Assembly: GCA_905221605.1 (NCBI GenBank)
Contig: CAJNDS010002367.1
Coordinates: forward strand, 361,501-425,500
Source of the DNA: Symbiodinium natans
Lineage: Eukaryota > Sar > Dinophyceae > Suessiales > Symbiodiniaceae
Reading direction: 5' to 3'
Length of the DNA: 64,000 nt
Shown: positions 31,225 through 41,300 of the stretch, piece after piece
How positions within the stretch are numbered: the stretch's first letter is position 1
Layout of the letters: each line of letters starts with the position of its first letter
Notes under the pieces: generated by a model
Seen by the model: only the letters and a program-made list of their open reading frames with translations
What the model was told of the DNA's origin: nothing
Databases searched by the model: none
Position numbers and translations under genes: made by a program

Positions 31225-34200
31225 AGTGTGACATGCAGGAGTCCCGGACGTAGTGTCATGTGCCAGACTTTCGGACCGAATCCTTGCCTGCCTTGTGCGA
31301 GCGTGAGAGCCGAAACCCTAATATCCCTCTAGACATGCACACAGGATGCCCAGTAGTACCCTTATTCTTTTTTTTTTTTTTTTTTTTGGGGGGGGGGGGG
31401 GTTTAGGTTACCTTATCAACCACTTGAAGCAAAAAGGGACACTCAGGTATGTGGTGTGCCGTGTATCTGGCAAGCCACATCTGGGATTCCGAACTCAGAC
31501 CAGGCCCGGCGGATGAGAGTTTGGGGTTAGGGTTCAACTTAGGATTGTTGTGGGGATTTATTTATGGGGTTTTGCAAAGGTTTTGTAGGCTTTATTTGGT
31601 TTTTCTAGGGTTTATGTAGGTTTCCAGGGTTTCTAGGACTTTTTTGGGGGGAGAGTTGAATCTGGTAAGCAAGGGGTGCTCGACAATCTTTCGATGCAGG
31701 TTCAAAAGCTTGGACCCGGTCTGGCATGAATGGATTGCCACTTGGTGAGAATAGCGTAGCGGTTTAGGGTTTAGGGGTTTGGGGTTAGGGTTTTGGGGGG
31801 CTTAGGGTGTAGGGTTAGACTTGAGCCACTTGCGCATCTTATAAAGTAACCAACAAAAAAATGGGTTCCCTTCTTATGATATGGTTAGTAAGAAGCAAGC
31901 TCAGGACCTTGAAGGACTGGAGCTCGGCGGCTTGAAATGCAGTTAACTCTCTTTTGAGAAGTCGCTTGGGACACTGAAAGCTTGAGGGGCAAATTAAGAC
32001 CCAACAAAAAGGGCTGTGGGTGCTGAGACCAACGGAGTCTTTACCCTGCAGCCAGCTGGTGTGGCACGGAGTTGGCAAGGTGATACTATGCACTTCAGAG
32101 TCTTCAGCCAGGAGGACAAGAGAGACGACGACTCTTGCCTGCGTGGGCTTCTCACAACACAGGCAAAAATGCAGATGGGGAATCACAGGAAATCAGATGT
32201 CAAGTATAGAGTTTGGGGCAGAGACTTTTTAGGTCTATTCTTGCCGCTCCTCGTGCGCTACTACAAAGAAAGTAAGCATAGCTCCTCAGAGTTCTCACCG
32301 GCACGCGGTTGCTTCATTGACTTTGGGTGTTTTAAAAGGTCTTCGCTGTCTTGATTTAGCCTTCTGTCAATACGTGCTGTTTGTGCTTCGTTGACAAGAT
32401 GCTGTTCCTCGCACTTTAGGTCGCATCACTTGACATTCCATTTCAACACGCTTCACACTCAGTACCTGTACCCCACACTGTGCTCGGTTAGAATCCGCAC
32501 TCCGCTTCACATACAACGTTTTTCACTTCATTTCAGTCTCCATAACGTGTTTCACTGCGAACGTCTCGAAAAAATCCGCCTGGGACTAACATGTGGCGAC
32601 TTACGCAAGCCAGCACGCCAACACCCCAAAGCTGCTTTCCCAAGCACTATCTGCCCAGCCGTCAGTTTGGGGGGCATAAACATAGAGAGAGAGAGAGATG
32701 TGTGTGTGTGTGTGTCTACACATGCTTGTAAATATACATATATACGTATATATTTATTTATTTATGTATTTATTTTATATATGTATGTATATCCATACTC
32801 ATATTTATGCTTATATTCATACACTTACTTAGACAGACGCTTATGCATACTTTCATATACCCACACTTTGTTCATCTACACTTCTGACCCCCCACACACA
32901 TGAAGCAGGATTTATCGTACTATCTTGGTGAGTGTATATAAGGTTCCTTTTTCATATTAGTGAGTGTGTATACTTGGTGTCCTTTTGTGGAACATAAGAA
33001 ATGTTCTGTGCTTGCTAACCGTGCTTAGTACAACTGAAAGCTGTCAGTCTCACCTTCATATGATTCACGACCTCGAGTCCGCAGTACAAGAAATAAAAAC
33101 CCTACTTCATATGAGATGCAGAAACCCTAAACCCTAAATCCTAAACCCTAAACCCTAAACCCTACTTCATGTGAGATGCATGTGGCACATTCCCCCGCCT
33201 GCGATCCAAGGAGTTTCTGGGCGATGCGAAGGTTGTGGCCTGAACCTCGGGCTCGCTCTGGCATTAGAATTTAGGGTTTAGGGTTTAGGGTTTAGGGTTT
33301 AGGGCTTAGCAAAAAGGGTTTAGGGTTTAGGGTTTAGGTGTGGATTCATCCAAAGCTTCAAACCCTGGAAGCGCGACAAATATCCCCATGACTTAGGGAA
33401 GATACCTGACGGTATAGACTCTGATTGTGTCGTTGTGATTCTTAGTGGCTCTTGGGCTTAGCTCGCAGTGGAAAAGAGGGGGGGGCGGGGGTTGGAGAGG
33501 TTTTCAGGGTTTTAGGGGTTCTACTTCGGACCCCGAAGGTTGGAGTTACAATTTTCAGATCCGCCTACGGAGAACCCCTAGCGAGTTTGGATCCCTTTTA
33601 GCTTCTTTGTTGCCCTGCTGGGGAAGTGGGGGGGCTCGAATCGGAGAGGTGACCCCCGCCGGGTGGGACGGCGGTGTCACCTTGATGCTGCGGGGGCGAA
33701 AGGCCAGGCTACGTTAGGGACTTCTTGGGTTGAGTCCTCGTGGTGAGTACTGTATCGCATGTACGTTGTGTGCTGCAGCCCCTGAACCCTTCTGTAGCAA
33801 GTGGTGTGCTTGCAGGCGGGCACGCTGAGATTGGCACCTTGGATGCAGCAGCTTCTCTCGTTATTCCTAAGTAACTTCAGATGTGCCCTACTTTCCTTCG
33901 AGCTCCAGGTAGAGTTTAGTGACTTTAGTGGCACAGCAATCGGACGAGTTGTGAACTAGCCGCGCCCGCTTCCGAACTAAGGAACTCACAGTGCCGCCCG
34001 TTGTCCAGGAACTCGCATCCCTCCGCTGCTTTGCGTGCTTTGTTTTCATTCCCTACAAAATGACGCGGCTTGTTGTGCAAGTGGCCAGCGTTCTGATAGC
34101 GAGGGCTGTCAAAGCTTCTTCCCGGAAACATATGGTGGAGGCCAGAGGTGGAATCATTTAGGCATTGTGTTGTGGAGCTGCGACCCGTGGACAGGTGCTC

Positions 34201-34774
34201 TTGCAACGAGTTTACGCTTTTTTAGTTTGGGGGCACACGAATCCACCTAAGAGGCTGCAAATGCTAATGACTTGTAGTGCCGCCATTGCAGCAAGATGTT
34301 CTAGCAGTCAGTGGAGGAGTCGGCGGTGACGAAGAAGCAGAGCACAACGTTCGACAGCAGCTCGCCTCAAAGTTTGTAAAGGGGTCTTCTTGAGCTTGGA
34401 TGAATCGAAGCTGTAGTACCTGTAGATGTCATGAAGGAATTGCCATGTGCAGTGCTAGCTAGGCCCAGCTAGGCTTGGGGAAGAGCACAGTAGGTTCTGT
34501 AGAAGATGAATAGAAGAAGCCCGCATACTTTGCGGTGACATTGTGTTGGGAGTGTGATCGAAGGGGCCTTGCCGTTCTTCTGACGAGGCAATAATCCACG
34601 AGAGGTGGCGCCGGCCTCAGGTTGCGTGGGCTGTTTGGTCGCTCTTTGGCATGTAGACCCGCGTCGAATCCTCTCCTCCCACCTCTCCGGGCTGGTTCAT
34701 TGCGGGAATCGAATTTGAACCGCAGCCATATCCAGGGTCTTGCTTGCCGGGCACTTATTGGGCACTTCCCTGCT
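31225..34774. other. Intergenic DNA upstream of the carboxypeptidase gene
   Basis: It contains a T-run joined to a G-run (31371-31401), TTTAGGG-like words at 31530-31830, a GAGA/TGTG/TATA microsatellite at 32690-32900, and telomere-like arrays at 33123-33165 and 33268-33340. A GCCCAGTAGTACCCTT word at 31350 also occurs at 20429. No gene was recognised. Confidence 0.5.
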
Positions 34775-36988
34775 ATGTGGCGCCTCTCCTTACTTGCAGC
34801 ACTGGCACGCGCAGCGCCTGCGGGCGACGAGGCTGGGCCTGACCGCTGATAGCCCTGAACATGGTCATAAAACTTTGTCCAGTGCTGTCTCCTGCATGCA
34901 AAACGCACGTTGCACCAGTGAAGAGATCCGTTTGTGACGCGCTTGGCGCATTGAGGTGACGGATCTTCCAGGGTATGGCACGCCCCCAGCCCCTCAGTAC
35001 TCCGGCTTTCTGGATGCTGGAGCCGTCGCGCCTTTGCCAGATCCGAGGGTTCAGTTCAGTTTCGGGAGATATCCGGTTCTGGAGTTCCATATGGTGGTTT
35101 CCGAAATTCATAGGGGTACCTCATTGGGGTCCTTATCAGAAGGGGCTTCTACTATTTGGGGGTCTATTCTGGGGTCCCCTATTTTCGTCAACCCCCATAT
35201 GCACCTTACCTGCTCAGGAGCCTGGTACCCAACTCCATTACTGGTTCGCTTCTGCGGAATCTGCCGATGCCGCCTCCCTGCCGGTGGTGCTGTGGCTGCC
35301 CCTTGCATTGCTAGGGTTTAGGGTTTAGGGTTTAGGGTTTAGGGTTTAGGGTTTAGGGTTTGATGGTTGTTGTTCCTCCAAATGCTGTATGAGATCAGGC
35401 CTCAACCTCGATTGCTTGGTGAAAATATTGAGACCTAGAAGTCCCCAAACCGGATTACATGTAGATGGTCAAGGCCTTCCAGATACATACACATACATTT
35501 TACCTTTGAGTTTCCATTTGTATGTATGAGATCTGTACGGTCACCATCGATATTAGGGGGTGGAACTGGTGAAGTTGAATGCCGAGCTGAAGAGCTCGGT
35601 TCAGGAATGGTGGACCTGGCAGCAGCTCGCTTTTGGGCATGCTGCAGGAGCTCGCCCCTAAGGGGTTTAGGGTTTAGGGTTTAGGGTTTCGTACCAATAT
35701 CGGGTTTGGGCATCCACTGCAAGCACCAGTAAGGCATAGGGTTGCAAGTTGCAAGTGTGAGCTTGTGGGGGGCGGAGCTTCCGGTTATCTCGTGAGGCAC
35801 TCCGCGTTTTGGGGTCGTGGAGAGTCTAAGCGCCATCCATTGCAAGCTTCCCTTTCACTTGCGCTGGTTGAGAACATGGTGGAGGGTGTAGTTGCTTGCT
35901 GTGGCGGATTTGGCAGATCCTAGCATTTCGATCTGAATTGCCTCATGACATTCCTGACCAGAGGAGAACGGGCCCCTCCTCATCAACACCACGGGCGGGC
36001 TCATGAAGAACCCCTACGCCTGGACCAAGCAAGCGAACATGTTGTTCATGGAAAGTTGGGCCCTGAGCATTGAGCTCTGCACCCTGTGTCGCCCCATGAA
36101 TGGTTGTTGACTTCTCCCTCAGGTCCTGGAGGCGTTGGGTATTCCTTTTGTGCTGCTATGAAGGCCTGGCTCTCTCAGAGTATGGCCACTTGAGCGTGCG
36201 GCTGGAGAATGTTGCGGATACCGCATGAGCATTCTTCCATTCTTGCAAGGTTTGCGTGGTACAGCCTAGATTAGCGAACTGCGCCCGTGAAGGAATGAGT
36301 ATCTAGGAAGGATTCTGAAGGACCAGGAATAGAGAGTCGTCGGTACGTGGGGCTTTACTGTTTGCAAGGTCTCTTGGGGTGCCCCCCCCTTTTCTACATA
36401 CCGGCGACCTCTGCAGAGCCTGAACCCAATCCAGGGCCAACATAGGGACCTTTGGCTCGGGGGGGTGTGTGACAGTGTGTGCTGGGGTACAAGACCTGGA
36501 ATGTTCGATCTTCTGCGATGGGCAGACCCTGCCCACATCCCAATGCTCATAACTGAATTCCACATGCTTTGTTGCCTCCGGTTGAATGACCCCGAAGATC
36601 CACCTCCCCTGAAAGGCAGGCGGGAGCTGCAACAATACAGACATCTCCACCGCCCGCGCGAACCGGGCGGCGGTGCAGGACTTCTTCAAGAAGCACCTCG
36701 GCCTCCAACTCGTGCAGTTCTCAAGGGTTTAGGGTTTAGGGTTCAGGGTTTAGGGTTCAGGGGGTAGCCCAAGTGTATCCTCAACATTCTATGACTATGA
36801 TCCTTTTACCCCTATTTCCGGAAGCCCCCAGCCGTTGATGAATCAAATGCTTGTTTCGACATTGTCTCACTTCAAGCCCCCATTCACTGTTGTCTCACTC
36901 ACAGCCCAAATTCACTGTTGGCGCCACTTGCCCGCGCGAAGTGGTACAAGGTTTCCAGAGCTGAAGGCCAACGAGTTCTTCATCACAG
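34775..36988 (+). CDS. Serine carboxypeptidase (family S10), N-terminal exon block 1-8
   Basis: S10 carboxypeptidases remove C-terminal residues in vacuoles or lysosomes, or after secretion. Exons: 34775-about 34840 (signal peptide MWRLSLLAALARAAP), 34956-35021 (DLPGYGTPPAPQYSGFLDAG), 35218-35297 (LHYWFASAE...VVLWL), 35605-35653 (NGGPGSSSLLGMLQEL, oxyanion region), 35964-36054 (ENGPLLINTTGG, NPYAWTKQANMLFME), 36123-36163 (SPGGVGYSFCAAMK), 36616-36692 (GGSCNNTDISTARANRAAVQ) and 36951-36988 (FPELKANEFFIT). All acceptors are AG|G. Donors are GC except GT at 36055 and 36989; the first donor is uncertain by a few bases. The next expected motif, G-E-S-Y-A with the catalytic Ser, is not found directly downstream (see 36989-38341). 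The family is beyond doubt; exon edges are inferred from frame and family motifs. Confidence 0.85.
35088..35201. mobile_element. Inverted-repeat element, family A, copy 4, inside carboxypeptidase intron 2
   Basis: The left end GGTTTCCGAAATTCATAGGG, an internal TACTATTTGGGGGTCTATT and a right end CCCCTATTTTCGTCAACCCC match the family. CATATG borders both sides (35088-35093 and 35196-35201). It occupies most of the 196 bp intron 35022-35217. Confidence 0.75.
35312..35361. repeat. Telomere-like array in carboxypeptidase intron 3
   Basis: Seven TTTAGGG units begin only about 14 bp after the exon 3 donor. Confidence 0.9.
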
Positions 36989-38341
36989 GTGCCCTGACAA
37001 AGCTAGTGGTCTGTGATTGAGACTAAACCCTAAACTTCACACCTGCAAGTTCGAATTCACTTGAGATGCTTTTGTGTCGAGGCCTGGGGGGGCTCGAATG
37101 GCAAAGCAAGAAACTGTTACGCCAAGATCGTGCCCATACTGAAGCAGCAATTTATCGACATTGTGACATTGTGTTGAAATAGGACAACTTCACGCGCTAC
37201 CAGAATCTGCGGTGCTTGCGATGCGGCACGCATGGCTTGGGTTATTGGTTGGACAAGTTGTGGCACAACTTAACTTGGAGCCGCTCGCGAAATTCGTTGC
37301 CCGAACACATCCGAACAGCCTCCTGCATTGAGCCCGCAACAGCAGCATGGAATGAAGCGGGTTACAGCAGTCAAGTCTGGGCCCGTTGCGTCACGTGTGG
37401 GACAGCATCCTGAAATCCCGCCTCCAGCAGAAGCCTCTGATGATCACTCCGGGGCACGAAAGGAGTTCAACAGTCCATTAGATTACGGCAGATGGAAAGG
37501 AGCAACAAGAGTTTTGGAGCACGGCGGGTTAATGGTTTTCAGTTTACTTCGGCTGGGCTCTCAAGAGCTTCTGCTGGCACAAACTGGAACCCACCTCAGG
37601 ATCTTGCAATCGGAGCATCAGTGAACGCACAGCGGCACCCCCAGCCCCCTCCACCTCAGGGTTCACGGTTTCAGTATCGGAGCCTTTGCCTCTCCGTAGG
37701 GATGATGGCTTCTCCAGTTCTAGACTGCCAGAGAGGCCTGAGGCCCTTGCGAAGTCTTCATGCGCCTCAGCTGAGGAGAATCCTATGCCGGCGTATCTTG
37801 GCTGCATGCTGAATTTGACCAGCCAAGTTGCTGCATCAGATCCAATGCCGAACACGGGGGCATCCAGAAAGAAGTGTCTCCGTTCAATGAGAAGTGTTAT
37901 TCGTGTACTAGTCTACGAAGGTCTACATTCCAACTCTCACCCACGAGATACTTGAGAATGCGCCCGAAGTCAACATGACGCTGGGCTGTGGTTTTGCCTG
38001 CTTCATGGGTTGATCACGCTGGGAAGAAGCCCCGTACATGCCTTTGCCAGTGCTTTCGCGTGAAGGTTGTTGCAAAGAAGCTTAACTTGTATTGGCTTGA
38101 ATCACGCCTCCGTGCAATAGCGATGTGGAGAGGCTTGCTTTTGCCTTGCTACAGCTAAGGAAAGGACGCTCGTCGCAATTACACCTCCGGTGTCTGCGGC
38201 AACGGTGCTAAGGGACCCCAAATATAGACCTCCAAATAGTAGGATCCCGTTATAATAAGGACCCCAATAAGGTACCCTCAACATCGTAAACCCCCCAAAT
38301 ATGGTATTCCGTTCGTTTTGACTGGTATACTTCGTTCCGAG
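36989..38341 (+). other. Carboxypeptidase intron region where the catalytic-Ser exon is expected
   Basis: Family order requires G-E-S-Y-A-G and I-N-L-K here. The best candidate is 37119-37158, where a frame reads CYAKIVPILKQQ after AAC. It resembles SYAGIYVPTL, but would put Cys at the nucleophile position, and its borders are poor. No better block was found on reading all three frames. Either this exon is strongly diverged, or it is lost and the gene is inactive. The remaining sequence has only shadows. Confidence 0.35.
38210..38298. mobile_element. Inverted-repeat element, family A, copy 5, minus orientation
   Basis: It is read on the minus strand: GGGGGGTTTACGATGTTGAG, GGTACCTTATTGGGGTCCTT, then TACTATTTGGAGGTCTATAT. 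It lies 43 bp before carboxypeptidase exon 38342-38399. No clear target duplication was seen. Confidence 0.65.
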
Positions 38342-41300
38342 GAGTGGCCGTCGGGGATCCGTGCACTGACACACCGTCGCAGAAGGTGTCGATGGACATG
38401 TTCCTGGGCAGCTAGGACCTCGAGTAGGCCCTTATTTCCTTGTTTTAGGGTTGGGCTTCCCGCATCATCCTCTTAAAATCGAAATGGCACCCTTTTTATT
38501 CCTATAGGTTAGTCCTGGGTGCAGGCAGAAATCCAGGTAGGCGAAGGCTCTGATCACTCGCAGCCCGGCTTTGATTGAAACAAGCTCCCTAAACCCGAAA
38601 CCTCGGCTCCTCAGGTTGTGGTATGCGCACAAGCATGGCTTCGTGCCCGATGGTGACTTCGACTACCTCTGGAACAACTGCACGGCAAGGCCCGAAGAGC
38701 CGCCTACTAACCAGGAACACAGAGGATTCCTTCAATGTCAGGTAAGGAGATGTAAAGAGCGTCGTATCGTTCACTCAAGAAAAAAGGCACAACACGCCGA
38801 GTTTTGCCCTGATGTGGGTCGCCGCACACTGGCTGACAGGCATCCATCCTTCTTGGCCCGTGGGCAGTGGCGCCGGACGGAGGGGTGCCGGCCTTAAAGG
38901 ATCAGCCTGCTTCTTGCAAGGTGGGCCATTGCAGTAAGTTTAGGGGCCATCAGAAACAGAAGTGGCCCCCACCTGTATTCTGAGAGGTGCTGCTGACTTG
39001 TCGGAAGCCCTCACTGAAACCCTAAAGCACCCTAAACCCCAAGCCCCAAAACCTGCACCAGGCGCTGGGAGGTTGCCAGCCCGAGCTTGGCTTCGGTAAC
39101 CTGGCACCGAATCGCAGAGACGCGGAGGTTGTTGAGTTTAGGGTTTAGGGTTTAGGGTTTGTAGGGTTTAGGGTTTAGGGTTCAAAAGGGTTTAAGGTTT
39201 AGGGTTTAGGGTTTAGAGGGGTGCGGAGGGCAGACGATTCACATTGTGGCTTGCAGGAGCGAAGGATGCGTAGCTCTTGAATATCTCTAAACTGAGTCGG
39301 AGTACAGGCCTTACTACGTCATAAACCACCTAAACCGTATCTCTGAAAGCCTAAACCCCATAACCTAAACCTGCTGAGCAGTTCGACCAGCTATGCGGGT
39401 GCCAAAAAACCTAAACCCTCAACCCTAAACCCCAAACCCTAAACCCCAAACCCCAAACCCCAAACCCCAAACCCCAAACCCTAAACCCTAAACCCTAAAC
39501 CCTAAACCCTAAACCCTAAACCCTAAACCCTAAACCCTGCCCCTGGAAGCCCAGGAAGCTGACGAGAAGTGCAAGCTCCTGAATCGACAGTTCCTGGCCA
39601 CCACTTCCCGCGGCCTCTCCCAGGGCTGGAAGAAGGCCGACACCAGGGATTTAACTGGAGACCTTGGCGAATATTTGCTTAAGAACCCCCCAAAAAAATG
39701 TGAAAAACATGAGAATCCCTATACTGCCCCAAAAAGGAGTATTGTTGCTTATATGATTATGATTTTTATCCATTGCTTTTTGGTGGGTTCTTCAGCAAAT
39801 AGTAGTTGGTCAGTTCTCAACATGGTGGGCCCCTTTCCTTTGAGGTCAATTTGGGGTCACCCTATTTTTAAGGGGCCGCCTTATACTAGCAATCCGAAAA
39901 GAAGAAGAATTTAGAGAACTCACCGAGGGAGCCCTTATGTTGCTCATATTCATGTTAGTAGCAATAGTTGCTACGAATCGTAGTAATATAGTATTTTCAG
40001 GTTAGTCATAGGAACCATAGTGTTACGTACTAATCGTGAGAATCGAGTATTCTCAAGTTAAACCACAGTAACCATGTTATATTCCTAATCGAGATAGTAT
40101 TGCCCCTTCTGAACCAGAGGCTTACATCAATGAGCTGGATCTCTTCACAGATGCTTCGGCTCTGGATTGGGAGCTGCCAGGCACCCTCAACCACTACATG
40201 GCGCAGTGGATGAGGCGCGCCGACGCGGCTTAGCACGCAACCAGGGTTTAGGGTTTAGGGTTTTCGGGTTTTCGGATTTTAGTGCTTTATTAGGGCTTTA
40301 GGGTTTAGGGATACCAAGCAGTCGTTACCAGGCCTCTCAGGCTTTTTGGCACGAGGATGCAAAAAAAAAAACGTTATTTAGGGAGCCCACCAGGCTCCCG
40401 ACTGCCTCTGAGCCAGTCCATCCAAATCTGTTTGTGCAAGGAGTCAGGGGCTGCAGAAGAAACGCCTGAGCACCACGACCACCTGACTTCCAGCCTTACG
40501 AAGCCCCCCCAGACTTGTTTGGGGAATACTGTTGGAGTAATTAGCGGTTGACGTGCCAAACAATGCCCACAAGAAGAAGACTACTGTAGCACAGAGAAGA
40601 AGAACAAGAAGAACTAGCTTCTGAAGGCACAGGTTGACCAGGCTGAGGGGGCCTAGGGTTAGACGGAAGGCGCCTGCTTGGCGGTGTCCTTCAAGCGCGA
40701 GCCACCTGATATGTTGAAATGTTGATTGAAGCCCTTGAGGTGAAGAAGGCTCTCCATGTCGAGAGCTCCCCTACGACCTCCTGGCCGGGTCCCCCGGATG
40801 GCTGGAAGTACACCAGCAGCCCCTCAGCCCGTGAGATTCAGAGGGCTCTGGCAGGTTTTGCTGGGGGGCGGGGATCCTTCCGTTGGCTTCAGGGGGTTGG
40901 GGGGGGGGGGAAGGGGGGTCGGGGTGGGGGGAAGAAGTGTCAGCCTCGCCCTTTAGGGCTTTAGGGATTTAGGGTGTAGGGCTCAGAGTTCGGGGATTAA
41001 ATGAGTTTAGGGGTTTAGGATTTAAGGTTCAGGGATTTACGGGTTTTAGGGTTTGGGCGGCTGAAGGTTCAGGGTTCAAGGGGTCTCTGGGACCTCTGGA
41101 GTCTTGCAGGCTACAATGCCTGCAACGATGCACCGGGCAAGCCGAGCATGGTCGACTTCTACCGGATGATTGCCCCGAAGCTCAGGACGACCATTGCTCC
41201 TTGGAATCTGATACACAGACCCCACTGGAGGAACTTGCCTGTTGCAGTTTCTGAGCCGTTTGCCTCAAGTTCCAGTCAGTAAGCAACAGTGATGCAGAAG

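Noticed and set aside
34956-35328. Continuous open frames across carboxypeptidase exons 2-3
   Set aside because: They read through the family A element; the motif-bearing parts are in different frames and are joined only by splicing out 35022-35217.
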